In this document: positions 1 through 9,354 of the stretch, in pieces
Position numbering within the stretch: the stretch's first letter is position 1
Layout of the letters: each line of letters starts with the position of its first letter
Assembly: GCA_944348085.1 (NCBI GenBank)
Contig: CALVMU010000005.1
Span: 1 to 60,203 of the forward strand
Length of the DNA: 60,203 nucleotides
DNA from: an uncultured Clostridia bacterium
GTDB taxonomy: Bacteria; Bacillota; Clostridia; Christensenellales; UBA1242
Reading direction: 5' to 3'
Made by a program: the position numbers and the translations under genes
The notes under the pieces: generated by a model
The model's database searches: none
Told to the model about the DNA's origin: nothing
The model's input: only the letters and a program-made list of their open reading frames with translations

Positions 1-74
1 AAGAACATATTAGACTACAAAATCTAACATGTTCTCTCTTTTTTATTTGTTGTCCGTTTTAATCAAACAACATC
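1..74. repeat. 74-bp terminal inverted repeat, left copy
   Basis: These 74 bases are the exact reverse complement of 60129-60202 at the other end of the window. The copy contains a hairpin (arms 2-14 and 23-35, one G-T wobble position) followed by a T tract. I read it as a multicopy repeat at which the assembly stopped; a true linear end is less likely because only core chromosomal genes lie between the copies. Confidence 0.9.
2..46 (+). terminator. Hairpin with T tract inside the terminal repeat
   Basis: A 13-bp stem (AGAACATATTAGA with TCTAACATGTTCT) with an 8-nt loop is followed by a run of T at 39-44. On the plus strand this is a standard intrinsic terminator for a gene that would lie left of the window. 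The right-hand copy has the same polarity on the minus strand, so both read outward-to-inward. Confidence 0.6.
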
Positions 75-338
75 TATGTTCGCTCTTTTTTTTGTTGTCT
101 TAAGAGCAAGGTTGTTTGTCGTCTAAAAGTTTGAGTCAGAAAAACAGAAAAGGAGAGGAGAGTTGATTTGGCTTTGATTTGTCCTCTGCGCCGTTTGCTT
201 ATATGGTTTTGGCCTTGGCTGATTTAACGCCGATTTAAGCTGTATGCATAAAGGGTTATAATTATAGATTTCATTTTTATAAATTTGCATATTTTCAAAT
301 TTATATAAAAAATCGATGAATATTTATACAAAAATCGC
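75..338. other. Gene-free stretch upstream of argR
   Basis: I see no convincing coding region here. Positions 75-99 look like a degenerate second copy of the terminal-repeat segment 29-55 (shared pattern TGTTC.CTCTTTTTT...TTGTTGTC). A good ribosome-binding site near 148-160 leads only into a four-codon TTG reading frame, so it may be the remnant of a lost gene. Confidence 0.4.
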
Positions 339-409
339 TTGCATAATTATAAAAAATGATGTATAATAATCAAAAATGCATGAATAAACATAAATTTATA
401 ATTATGCAT
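339..409 (+). promoter_or_regulatory. argR promoter with candidate ARG-box operator
   Basis: TTGCAT (339-344) and TATAAT (362-367) are separated by 17 bp. Immediately downstream, 376-409 holds an AT-rich dyad bounded by ATGCAT at each end and containing TGAATAAACATAAA, which resembles ARG boxes of the CATGAATAAAAATTCATG type. ArgR/AhrC proteins commonly repress their own gene, so autoregulation is likely; the operator assignment is inference. Confidence 0.6.
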
Positions 410-462
410 AGAGGGCTCTTTCCCTTTAAAACAAAGGAGAATAGCGATTTTAGGAGAAGATT

Positions 463-915
463 ATGGCAAGAAGTGCTAGACAGTCAAAAATTTTGGAACT
501 TATTTCCACAAAAGAGATTGAAACTCAAGATGAGCTTGCGCGAGAACTTAAAAATGCAGGTTTTGACATTACGCAAGCCACCATTTCAAGAGATATCAAA
601 GAGCTTGGCTTGACCAAGATTTTGTCTTCGACTGGCAAATATAAGTATTGTTTTGTCGGTTCTGAAGAGCAAGTTATCTCAAACAAATACATAACAATTT
701 TCAAAGAAGCTGTCATCTCTGTCAAATCTGCAATGAATATCGCTGTTGTAAAAACTATGAAAGGCATGGCTAGTGGCGTTTGTGGTTTTGTTGACAAGCT
801 TAATCTTAACGAACTTATGGGTGCTTGCTATGGCGACGACACTGTAATGCTTATTTTTCCAACAACCATACTGGCTGGCGAGGCTGTGATGACTTTGAGT
901 GGAATGTTAAATTAA
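463..915 (+). CDS. argR: Arginine repressor ArgR/AhrC
   Basis: Arginine-responsive DNA-binding regulator of arginine biosynthesis and catabolism, acting as a hexamer. The 150-residue length is normal for the family. An N-terminal winged helix includes the recognition-helix motif ATISRDIKELGL (about residues 39-50). The C-terminal oligomerisation/arginine-binding domain has the GDDT motif (about residues 124-127). The ATG has a good AGGAGA site 5-10 bases upstream. It lies 11 bp before recN, the usual argR-recN pairing of Firmicutes, so the two are probably cotranscribed from the promoter at 339. Confidence 0.95.
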   Translation: MARSARQSKILELISTKEIETQDELARELKNAGFDITQATISRDIKELGLTKILSSTGKYKYCFVGSEEQVISNKYITIFKEAVISVKSAMNIAVVKTMKGMASGVCGFVDKLNLNELMGACYGDDTVMLIFPTTILAGEAVMTLSGMLN

Positions 916-926
916 ACGAGGACAAA

Positions 927-2588
927 ATGCTACAAACTTTAAAGATAGAAAATTTTGCGTTGATCGAAAATCAAACTGTTGAATTTAAAAATGGCTTAAA
1001 CATTTTGCTTGGCGAAACAGGCTCTGGAAAAAGCTTGATATTCAACAGCATTCTTTTTGCTCTTGGAATGAAGGCTGACAAAACTTACATCCGCTCTGGC
1101 AAAAAGTTTATGAAAGTTGATGCGCTTTTCGTTGAGCTGCCTAGCGAGCTTCGTCAGTTTTTGGAGGATGCGGGCTTTGATTGCGAAGATGAGCTTTTGC
1201 TTTCAAGAAGCCTCAGCGAAGATGGAAAAAATGTTATCAGAGTCAATGGACAAATTGCGACCACATCAATGCTTAAAGAGATTGGACAAAGGCTTGTTGA
1301 CAGTTTTACTCAACATGAAAGCGTTTCGCTTCTCAATGTTAAAAACCATTTGACCATGCTTGATAAATTTGCTGGAGAAGGGGTTAAGCCACTTAAAGAA
1401 GAAATTTCTTCTTTGCTTGAGCAAATTGCAGAGATAAACAAAAAGATAAAATCGCTTGGTGGCGATGAAAGCGAAAGAGAAAGGCTTATCTCTCTTTTGA
1501 AATATCAGTATGAGGAAATAGAAAAAGCAGGGCTTCGTCAAGGTGAAGATGAAGAAGTCAAGGAAAGGCTGAAAGTTATGGCAAGCGCAGAAAAGATTTT
1601 TGAGGCAGTAAGTGCTTCTGAGGCGCTTTTGTCTGAAAACCCTGACAGTGCGATAAATGCGCTTCAAGAGGTTTCAAATGCTCTGTCAGCGCTGTCTAAC
1701 ATTGAAGTTTTGTCAGCCTTGAAAGAAAGACTTGACAGTTGCCGCTATGAGCTTGAAGATATTGTCTCTGCGCTTGTCGATGTGAGAGATGAAACCACTT
1801 TTGATGAAGGTGAATTTAACGCTTTAGATCAGCGCAATGACCTTATAAAAAGCCTATGCAAAAAATATGGTGGCTCAATTGAGGCCGTTCTTGAATTTGC
1901 CTCTAAAGCTAAAGAACAGCTCCAGTTGCTTGATGAAGGGCAAGAGCTTTTGGAAAAGCTGAACGCGCAAAAAGAAAAACTTGTTGCTCAACTTGAAAAA
2001 GTTGCTGACAAATTGACTGAGGCTCGAAAAGTTGTGGCAGAAGAGGTTGAGGGCAAGGTTGAAAAAGAGCTTCGAGAGCTTGGGATGAAATCGTCAAAAT
2101 TTACCATTCAAATTTCACCGCTTAAAGAAATTGGCCAAAATGGAAGAGATGATGTTGTGTTTAATTTCTCGGCCAATGCCGGTCAGGAAGTTAAATCGCT
2201 TTCAAAAACTGCGTCAGGCGGAGAGCTTAGTCGATTTATGCTGGCAGTGAAAAACATCTTTGCGGAAAATGGTTTGGCTTCAACGCTTCTGTTTGACGAA
2301 ATTGATGCTGGCATAAGTGGTGAGACTGGCAAGATTGTTGGTCAGAAATTGAAGAATATAACCAAATTTTGTCAAGTGCTTTGCATCACTCATTTGCCAC
2401 AAGTTGCTGTGTTTGGAGACAATTTTGTAAATGTTTATAAGCTTGAAAAAGATGGACAAACCTTCTCTGAAACAAAGATTTTGGATTTGGATGAGGCGGT
2501 CGAGGCGGTTGCTAAAATGACAGGTGGTGCAAACCCAACTGAGATTGCACTGAATCATGCAAGAGAGATGTTTAAGGATGCAAGATAA
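927..2588 (+). CDS. recN: DNA repair protein RecN
   Basis: SMC-like ATPase that acts early in double-strand-break repair. The 553-residue protein starts at ATG 927 (site ACGAGGA upstream), giving the typical N-terminus MLQTLKIENFALIE; the longer frame from 825 lies in argR and is not used. Visible features are Walker A GETGSGKS (about residues 31-38), a long helical middle region rich in Glu/Lys/Leu (coiled coil), the ABC signature ASGGELSR, and Walker B LLFDEIDAGISG near residue 455. The stop is immediately followed by structured element 1 (2589-2749). Confidence 0.96.
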   Translation: MLQTLKIENFALIENQTVEFKNGLNILLGETGSGKSLIFNSILFALGMKADKTYIRSGKKFMKVDALFVELPSELRQFLEDAGFDCEDELLLSRSLSEDGKNVIRVNGQIATTSMLKEIGQRLVDSFTQHESVSLLNVKNHLTMLDKFAGEGVKPLKEEISSLLEQIAEINKKIKSLGGDESERERLISLLKYQYEEIEKAGLRQGEDEEVKERLKVMASAEKIFEAVSASEALLSENPDSAINALQEVSNALSALSNIEVLSALKERLDSCRYELEDIVSALVDVRDETTFDEGEFNALDQRNDLIKSLCKKYGGSIEAVLEFASKAKEQLQLLDEGQELLEKLNAQKEKLVAQLEKVADKLTEARKVVAEEVEGKVEKELRELGMKSSKFTIQISPLKEIGQNGRDDVVFNFSANAGQEVKSLSKTASGGELSRFMLAVKNIFAENGLASTLLFDEIDAGISGETGKIVGQKLKNITKFCQVLCITHLPQVAVFGDNFVNVYKLEKDGQTFSETKILDLDEAVEAVAKMTGGANPTEIALNHAREMFKDAR

Positions 2589-2749
2589 GGCGCGCTTTTT
2601 GCTTGGCGCCTTTTTTGTTTGCAAAAAAAGCGCCAGGCGGTGCGCCCTCGGGCTCAAAAACCGTGTTGGTGGGTTGATGCTTTTCTTTTGGGCCCGAGGG
2701 CGAAAACTTTTCTCGCGAGTTTTTCGCGAAAAAAGTTTTAAAGCGCGCC
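2589..2749. ncRNA. Structured intergenic element 1 (four-helix cloverleaf)
   Basis: A GC-rich island begins at the base after the recN stop codon. The closing stem pairs 2589-2598 with 2740-2749 (10 bp, perfect). Inside it are three helices in order: 2601-2616 with 2623-2638 (one C-A mismatch, one T-G pair); 2643-2653 with 2692-2702 (11 bp perfect, 38-nt loop); and 2703-2711 plus 2713-2718 with 2724-2729 plus 2731-2739 (one C-A mismatch). On the minus strand the C-A mismatches become G-U, which hints at minus-strand RNA, but the edge T-G pair argues the other way. Elements at 9093 and 12121 have the same architecture with different sequence. It could be a ncRNA, a complex terminator or a small mobile element. 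Confidence 0.6.
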
Positions 2750-2792
2750 GTAAAACCAAATCAACTTTTTTAAATTTAACCTCTTGAATAAT

Positions 2793-2821
2793 TTGACTTA
2801 AAAAAAATAATATAGTAAAAT
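2793..2821 (+). promoter_or_regulatory. ruvC promoter, predicted leaderless start
   Basis: TTGACT (2793-2798), 17-bp spacer, TAAAAT (2816-2821). Only 6 bases separate the -10 box from the ruvC ATG at 2828, so transcription should begin at the start codon. No Shine-Dalgarno sequence precedes the ATG. Confidence 0.6.
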
Positions 2822-2827
2822 TTAATC

Positions 2828-3316
2828 ATGATAGTTTTAGGAATTGACCCAGGTTATGCAATTATTGGTTATGGCGTTTTAGACACAAGCAAATCAAATA
2901 TGCTGGTTGACTATGGTGCGATTATAACGCCAAAAGAAGACTCAATGCCAGTTAGGCTTGAAAACATCGACAAAAGCTTGAAATATTTGTTTGAAAAGTT
3001 CAAGCCAGATGTGGTTGCAATTGAAGAGCTTTTCTATTTCAAAAACCAAAAGACAGTCATTCAAGTTGCTCAGGCAAGAGGAGTGATTTTGCTTGCTTGT
3101 CAAAAATATTGCGGAAACATTTATGAATACACACCGCTTCAAATAAAGCAAGCACTCACTGGTCAAGGCCGAGCAGAAAAGGCGCAGGTGCAATTTATGG
3201 TTAAGGCGATTTTGGGGCTTGATAAAATTCCAAAGCCAGACGACGCGGCTGACGCGCTTGCAGTTGCCATTTGTCACAGCCAGTCAAGCCCAATGCTTAA
3301 CACAAACAGAGTTTAG
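2828..3316 (+). CDS. ruvC: Holliday junction resolvase RuvC
   Basis: Metal-dependent endonuclease that cleaves Holliday junctions, partner of RuvAB. The 162-residue protein has the usual start MIVLGIDPGYA with the first catalytic Asp in GIDPG, Glu residues in AIEELFY (about 66-67), and the C-terminal acidic pair in KPDDAADALAVA. It is the first gene of ruvC-ruvA-ruvB, 8 bp before ruvA. The start codon is fixed by the family N-terminus, yet no ribosome-binding site is visible and the predicted -10 box is 6 bp away, suggesting a leaderless message. RuvC in a sporulating Firmicute points to Clostridia rather than Bacilli. Confidence 0.96.
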   Translation: MIVLGIDPGYAIIGYGVLDTSKSNMLVDYGAIITPKEDSMPVRLENIDKSLKYLFEKFKPDVVAIEELFYFKNQKTVIQVAQARGVILLACQKYCGNIYEYTPLQIKQALTGQGRAEKAQVQFMVKAILGLDKIPKPDDAADALAVAICHSQSSPMLNTNRV

Positions 3317-3324
3317 GAGAAAGT

Positions 3325-3915
3325 ATGATATCTTTTTTAGTTGGCGTTATTGAAGAGAAAAATGAAAACGAGCTTGTGCTCGATGTAAACGGCGTAGGCT
3401 ATAGCCTTCAAGTTTCTTCGACCACTTTATCGTCACTTCCACTTGCTGGCGAAACGGTCAAGGTTTATACATATATGGCGGTGCGCGAAGATGGTGTGTC
3501 GCTGTTTGGCTTTTCAACAAAAGAGGAGAGAGGGGTTTTTTATAAACTTATTTCAGTCAGCGGTGTTGGGCCTAAAATGGCAATCACAATTCTTTCAGGG
3601 TTAAACTTGTCCGACCTTATTCTTGCAATAATTCAAGAGGACAGCAAGCTTCTTTCCAGAATTAAAGGACTTGGCAAAAAGACAGCAGAGCGCATTTGTC
3701 TTGAACTTAAAGATAAACTAGATGAGGCAAGCTCAAGTCAAAATCAGACTTTTGCTACTGACTATAACGAAGACGCTGTTCAAATGGCAACAGACACATT
3801 GATAAGCCTTGGAATCAATAAAAATGAAGCTTATATGCTTGCTCGCGCTAATGCTCAAAATGATGCAACGGCAGAGGAGATTATTTCAAAAGCGTTAAGG
3901 GGGTATAAAGGTTGA
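3325..3915 (+). CDS. ruvA: Holliday junction branch migration subunit RuvA
   Basis: Junction-binding subunit of the RuvAB branch migration motor. Of normal length (196 residues): N-terminal OB fold (about 1-64), tandem helix-hairpin-helix region with SGVGPKMA and [19 protein letters not shown] (about 73-130), then a flexible acidic linker and a C-terminal RuvB-contacting three-helix domain (about 148-196). TAGGAGA precedes the ATG. The stop codon overlaps the TTG start of ruvB. Confidence 0.96.
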   Translation: MISFLVGVIEEKNENELVLDVNGVGYSLQVSSTTLSSLPLAGETVKVYTYMAVREDGVSLFGFSTKEERGVFYKLISVSGVGPKMAITILSGLNLSDLILAIIQEDSKLLSRIKGLGKKTAERICLELKDKLDEASSSQNQTFATDYNEDAVQMATDTLISLGINKNEAYMLARANAQNDATAEEIISKALRGYKG

Positions 3916-4919
3916 ACGAAGAAGAGAGATTTGTGCAAAGCACAAAAAATTTGACAGATGCAGAAATTGAAAATTCGCTAAGACCAACTTCGCTTGATGA
4001 ATATATCGGTCAAACAAAAGTTAAAGAGGCGCTTAGTGTTTATATTCAGGCGGCAAAGTCAAGAAAAGAAAGTCTTGACCATGTGCTTTTGTATGGTCCT
4101 CCAGGACTTGGAAAGACCACGCTTTCGCACATCATTGCAAACGAGCTTGGCTCTCAATTTAAGGTGACATCGGGTCCTGCAATTGAGCATGCAGCTGACC
4201 TTGCTGCAATACTTACAAACTTAAATCAAAACGATGTTCTGTTTATTGACGAAATCCACAGGCTTAACAAAACAGTTGAAGAAATTTTGTATCCAGCCAT
4301 GGAAGATTTTGCGCTTGACTTTATTGTTGGAAAAGGTCCATCTGCAAGAAACATGCGACTTAAAATAAAACCTTTCACGCTTATTGGTGCAACAACGAGA
4401 GCGGGAATGCTTACAAATCCACTTCGAGACCGATTTGGTGTTATTTGCAGACTTGAACTTTACAGCGCTGATGAACTTAAAATCATTATCAAGCGTTCGG
4501 CTGGAATTTTGGGCATCAATATCGATGATGATGCGGCTGGTGAAATTGCAAAGCGTTCACGCGGAACGCCAAGAATTGCAAACAGGCTGTTAAAGCGCGT
4601 TCGTGACTATGCGCAAGTGCTTGGTGAAGGGCATGTAAACAAAGCAATTGCTGTAAAAACGCTTCAAGTGATGGAGATTGATGACTTGGGGCTTGACACA
4701 ATTGACCGAAAGATTTTGCTTACCATGATAAACAAGTTTGGTGGAGGCCCAGTTGGTCTTGACACGCTTGCTGCAACAATAAGCGAAGATGCCACAACTA
4801 TTGAAGATGTTTATGAGCCATATCTTTTGCAACTTGGTTTTATTTCAAGAACGCCAAGAGGCAGAATTGTGCTTGAAGGTGCTTATAAGCATTTTGGCAT
4901 GGAATATGTTGCTAAATAA
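3912..4919 (+). CDS. ruvB: Holliday junction branch migration ATPase RuvB
   Basis: AAA+ hexameric helicase that drives branch migration. It begins at a TTG whose last bases form the ruvA stop (TTGA), and an AAGGGGG site lies about 9 bases upstream, so translation is probably coupled to ruvA. The 335-residue protein shows the RuvB N-terminus ([12 protein letters not shown]), Walker [10 protein letters not shown], Walker [10 protein letters not shown], sensor GATTRAGML, arginine finger region and the C-terminal winged helix ending [10 protein letters not shown]. Confidence 0.97.
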   Translation: MNEEERFVQSTKNLTDAEIENSLRPTSLDEYIGQTKVKEALSVYIQAAKSRKESLDHVLLYGPPGLGKTTLSHIIANELGSQFKVTSGPAIEHAADLAAILTNLNQNDVLFIDEIHRLNKTVEEILYPAMEDFALDFIVGKGPSARNMRLKIKPFTLIGATTRAGMLTNPLRDRFGVICRLELYSADELKIIIKRSAGILGINIDDDAAGEIAKRSRGTPRIANRLLKRVRDYAQVLGEGHVNKAIAVKTLQVMEIDDLGLDTIDRKILLTMINKFGGGPVGLDTLAATISEDATTIEDVYEPYLLQLGFISRTPRGRIVLEGAYKHFGMEYVAK

Positions 4920-4952
4920 ATTTAATTTATAAGTTTTGATAAAGAGAGAGTT

Positions 4953-5999
4953 ATGTCTAACAAAGATAAAAAAGATTTGCTGAAAAAATCAAGTTATTTC
5001 TATAACTTGCCAGAGGAGCTTATAGCTCAAAAGCCAATAGAGCCAAGAGATAATTCTAGGCTACTTCTTTTTTGTCGTCAAACTGAAGAAATTCAAGATA
5101 AACATTTTTATGATATACTCGACTTTTTGCATAAAGGCGATGTGCTTGTAGTCAACAACACCAGAGTTTTGCCTGCAAGGCTTTTTGGCTATAAAGACAC
5201 TGGTGCAAAAATTGAAATTTTGCTTCAAAAACGAATTGACCTTACCACTTGGGAGGTTATTGCAAGACCTTTTAAGCGACTGAAAGAGGGAACTGAAATC
5301 CATTTTAGCGAAAATTTAAGCTTGACGGTTTTAGAGAAAAAAGAATATGGTGAGTGCAAGGTTAAATTCAATTTTACCGGCGCGTTTGAAGAGCGTTTAG
5401 ATGAAGTTGGGCAGGTTCCGCTTCCTCCATATATTCATGAAAAACTCAAAGATAAAGAGCGCTATCAAACAGTTTATTCAAAAGTTGAAGGCTCATCTGC
5501 CGCTCCAACTGCAGGACTTCATTTCACAAACGAGCTTCTGCAGAAATTGCAAGAGAAGGGAGTGGAGCTTATCGAAGTGCTATTGCATGTTGGACTTGGA
5601 ACTTTTAGGCCAGTTAAAGAAGACGACATCTTAAATCACAATATGCACAGCGAATATATTGAAATGACACAGGAGAATGCCGACAAAATCAACAAGGCAA
5701 AAGCTGAAGGCAGGCGAATAATTGCAGTTGGAACAACAAGTGTCAGAGTGCTTGAAAGTGTGGCGACAGAAGAGGGCAGAGTAAAAGCGTATAAAGGTGA
5801 GACAAGCATTTTTATCTATCCTTCTTACAAATTTAAGATCGTTGATGGGCTTATAACAAACTTTCATTTACCAGAAAGCACTTTGATTATGCTGGTTTCC
5901 GCATTTGCAGGTTATGACCAAACGATGAAAATATACAATCATGCAGTGAAAGAGCGCTATAGATTTTTCTCTTTCGGAGATGCGATGTTTATATACTGA
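4953..5999 (+). CDS. queA: S-adenosylmethionine:tRNA ribosyltransferase-isomerase QueA
   Basis: Converts preQ1 in tRNA (position 34 of GUN anticodons) to epoxyqueuosine using S-adenosylmethionine. The 348-residue length is normal. Motifs include LIAQKPIEPRDNSRLL, DVLVVNNTRVLPARLFG, SSAAPTAGLHFT and the C-terminal TNFHLPESTLIMLVSAF. A GAGAG site precedes the ATG. It lies 33 bp after ruvB and before tgt; the ruv-queA-tgt order is common in Firmicutes. Confidence 0.96.
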   Translation: MSNKDKKDLLKKSSYFYNLPEELIAQKPIEPRDNSRLLLFCRQTEEIQDKHFYDILDFLHKGDVLVVNNTRVLPARLFGYKDTGAKIEILLQKRIDLTTWEVIARPFKRLKEGTEIHFSENLSLTVLEKKEYGECKVKFNFTGAFEERLDEVGQVPLPPYIHEKLKDKERYQTVYSKVEGSSAAPTAGLHFTNELLQKLQEKGVELIEVLLHVGLGTFRPVKEDDILNHNMHSEYIEMTQENADKINKAKAEGRRIIAVGTTSVRVLESVATEEGRVKAYKGETSIFIYPSYKFKIVDGLITNFHLPESTLIMLVSAFAGYDQTMKIYNHAVKERYRFFSFGDAMFIY

Positions 6000-6025
6000 T
6001 TTTGCATACTAGCACAATATATTGC

Positions 6026-6056
6026 ATTTATGCGTGCAGAATACCTACAAGATATA
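6026..6056 (+). repeat. Copy A of the dispersed ~33-bp motif
   Basis: Lies between queA and tgt. It matches the pattern TATTATGCRTTGCA + GAATACCTACAARATATTG, with one base fewer in the left half. A related partial unit (GCATACTAGCACAATATATT) sits 32 bp upstream at 6004, the same spacing as at copy E. Twenty bases (6036-6055) are identical to the copy inside trmH. Confidence 0.65.
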
Positions 6057-6073
6057 TATAATGGAGTGAATAA

Positions 6074-7201
<1,128 letters not shown>

Positions 7202-7228
7202 AATTTCTTGTTTTTTAGTTTTGATATC

Positions 7229-7251
7229 GTAGCATATTTGCTACCTTTTTT
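7229..7251 (+). terminator. Intrinsic terminator after tgt
   Basis: GTAGCA (7229-7234) pairs with TGCTAC (7239-7244) around a 4-nt loop, followed by C and six T. It closes the ruvCAB-queA-tgt transcription unit. Confidence 0.75.
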
Positions 7252-7292
7252 ATAATTTCAAAAACAGAATAAAATATTATTTTGAAATTTGT

Positions 7293-7321
7293 TTGACTTA
7301 GAGTTTTATATTGTTTATAAT
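7293..7321 (+). promoter_or_regulatory. rny promoter
   Basis: TTGACT (7293-7298), 17-bp spacer, TATAAT (7316-7321). It predicts a 5' leader of about 120 nt before the rny ATG. Confidence 0.7.
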
Positions 7322-7339
7322 TATATCAGGTGTTTTAAT

Positions 7340-7410
7340 AATTTAAGTTGTCGTCAACTTAATTGAAATATATTTATGGCATTACTTGGGTTGATGTCAA
7401 CCAAAAATTT
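7340..7410 (+). promoter_or_regulatory. Structured 5' leader of rny
   Basis: Two hairpins lie between the promoter and the start codon: TTAAGTTG with CAACTTAA around TCGT, and TTGGGTTGA with TCAACCAA around TG (one bulged G), the latter followed by AAAAATTTTT. They could be cleavage or attenuation sites that let RNase Y control its own message; the function is inference. Confidence 0.4.
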
Positions 7411-7449
7411 TTAAGATTAACCGAGTTTATTTTAAAGGGGAACTAAAAA

Positions 7450-9042
7450 ATGTACAACAGTGTTAGCATGCTTTGTGACGCTGTTGCTACCGCAGGTGCC
7501 GTTGCTGGTGTTTGTGCCTTTATAGTTGGCGCATTAATCGGCTTTTTTGTGTATAAGTTTGTAGTTGGCAAAAAAATAAGCAAAAACAAATCTAGTGCAT
7601 TAAAGATTATTGAAGATGCCTATGCGGAAGCAAAGAGCGTTAAAAAAGAGTCTCTTTTAGAGGCAAAAGAAGAAGCTCAAAAAATTCGAGATGAGGCAAA
7701 TAATGAGGCTAAAGAGCGAAGAGGTGAGCTTCAAAAACAAGAGGAAAGACTTGACCAAAGAGAAGAATATATCACAAAGAAAGAACAACTTCTTGACACC
7801 AAATCTGACCAACTTGAAAATGAAAAACAAAAACTTGAAAACGAAAAATTGAAACTTAACGAAAAACTTGACGAGCAAGAACAAATCAAAACTCAAATGC
7901 TTGAAAAACTTGAAAAAATTTCAGGTCTTTCAAAGAAAGAGGCCAAAGACATCTTGATTGAAAGCATAACCGATGAGGCTAAAAAAGATGCAGGCGCGCT
8001 TGTTAAGCAAATTGAAGAAGAGGCAAAAGAAAATGCTGAACGCAATGCTAAAGATATTATTGTTTCAGCAATTCAGCGCTGTGCAACTGACCTTACAAGT
8101 GAAATGACTGTCACTTCGGTGGCTCTTCCAAATGACGAAATGAAGGGAAGAATTATCGGTAGAGAGGGCAGAAATATTCGTTCTATCGAAAGCGCTACAG
8201 GAGTTGAACTTATCGTGGATGACACACCTGAGACAATAACTATTTCAAGCTTTGATCCTTTCAGAAGAGAGATTGCAAGGCTTGCACTTGAAAAGCTTAT
8301 TGTGGATGGAAGAATTCATCCTGCAAGAGTTGAAGAGGTTGTTGAAAAGGCAACTATTGAAGTTGAAAAGGCGGTTAAGGAAGCAGGTGAAAACGCTTGC
8401 AATGAAGTTCAAATTTACAACTTAAATCCAGAGCTTGTAAAAGTTTTGGGAAGACTGAAATATAGGACAAGCTATGGTCAAAACTGCTTGAGACATAGCG
8501 TTGAAACTTCTATTATTGCTGGGCTTATCGCAACTGAACTTGGAGCAAATGTCGCTGTTGCAAAACGCGGTGGTCTTCTTCATGATATCGGCAAAGCTCT
8601 CGACCATGAGATTGAAGGCACTCATGTTACAATCGGTGTTGACCTTGCCAAGAAATACAAAGAAAGCGAGGCGGTTATTCACTGCATTGAAGCGCATCAT
8701 GGCAATGTTCCATTCCACAGCATTGAAGCGATTATCGTGCAAGTGGCTGATGCCATTTCAAGCACAAGGCCAGGCGCAAGGCGTGAAAGCTTTGAAAACT
8801 ATATCAAGCGCCTTGAACAACTTGAAAGCATTTGCAACGACTTTAAAGGTGTTGAAAAATCTTATGCTATTCAAGCTGGAAGAGAAGTGCGCATAATGGT
8901 TAAACCTGAAGAGATCAGCGATAACGATGCAATGTTTATGGCTAAAGAGATTGCAAAACGCATTGAAAATGAAATGCAATATCCTGGTCAAATCAAAGTC
9001 AATGTTATTCGTGAGTCGCGTTTCTCAGACACTGCAAAATAA
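7450..9042 (+). CDS. rny: Ribonuclease Y
   Basis: Membrane-anchored endoribonuclease that starts bulk mRNA decay in Firmicutes. The 530-residue protein has an N-terminal transmembrane segment (about residues 14-38), a long charged coiled coil (about 45-200), a KH RNA-binding domain with LPNDEMKGRIIGREGRNIR (about 223-245), and an HD hydrolase domain with the metal-binding pair in LLHDIGKALDHE (about 377-388) followed by EAHHGN. AAAGGGGA precedes the ATG. It has its own promoter and a structured leader, and structured element 2 follows it. Confidence 0.97.
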   Translation: MYNSVSMLCDAVATAGAVAGVCAFIVGALIGFFVYKFVVGKKISKNKSSALKIIEDAYAEAKSVKKESLLEAKEEAQKIRDEANNEAKERRGELQKQEERLDQREEYITKKEQLLDTKSDQLENEKQKLENEKLKLNEKLDEQEQIKTQMLEKLEKISGLSKKEAKDILIESITDEAKKDAGALVKQIEEEAKENAERNAKDIIVSAIQRCATDLTSEMTVTSVALPNDEMKGRIIGREGRNIRSIESATGVELIVDDTPETITISSFDPFRREIARLALEKLIVDGRIHPARVEEVVEKATIEVEKAVKEAGENACNEVQIYNLNPELVKVLGRLKYRTSYGQNCLRHSVETSIIAGLIATELGANVAVAKRGGLLHDIGKALDHEIEGTHVTIGVDLAKKYKESEAVIHCIEAHHGNVPFHSIEAIIVQVADAISSTRPGARRESFENYIKRLEQLESICNDFKGVEKSYAIQAGREVRIMVKPEEISDNDAMFMAKEIAKRIENEMQYPGQIKVNVIRESRFSDTAK

Positions 9043-9092
9043 TTGAAATTTAAATGGGCTGTTGGGTTTTAATTGTTTATGATCATTGAGGC

Positions 9093-9224
9093 CACACGAA
9101 AGGCTTTCGCCAAATGCTTTTGGCGAAAAAAACCTCTGCTAAAAATATGAAGCGTTTATATTAAATTCAAAAACATAAGCAGAGGGCAGTGCAGTTTTCA
9201 AAAGAAAACTGCGCCTTTCGTGTG
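9093..9224. ncRNA. Structured intergenic element 2 (four-helix cloverleaf)
   Basis: Four perfect helices: closing stem 9093-9104 with 9213-9224 (12 bp); hairpin 9105-9114 with 9119-9128 (10 bp, loop TGCT); middle stem 9133-9140 with 9178-9185 (8 bp, 37-nt loop); hairpin 9191-9199 with 9204-9212 (9 bp, loop AAAA). Adjacent helices abut almost without linkers, as in a four-way junction. A run of five T follows the closing stem, so it could end rny transcription; on the other strand it lies 130 bp past the recombinase stop. The layout matches elements at 2589 and 12121, without sequence similarity that I can see. Confidence 0.65.
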
Positions 9225-9354
9225 TTTTTGTTGCATTAAAAAAGAAGACTTGCTTAAAATATCAGCAAATCTTCTCTTTAAAATGTGAAGCATATTTCCT
9301 TCACGGTTATATCATGTGCAGATAGAAAAGATTTATGCATAAATTTATAAAATT

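Noticed and set aside
825-926. Extended recN start
   Set aside because: It overlaps argR and the family N-terminus begins at 927 with a ribosome-binding site.
2557-2787. 76-residue open frame over structured element 1
   Set aside because: It overlaps the recN end and the stem sequences; its residues are simply the readout of GC-rich stems, and no ribosome-binding site is present.
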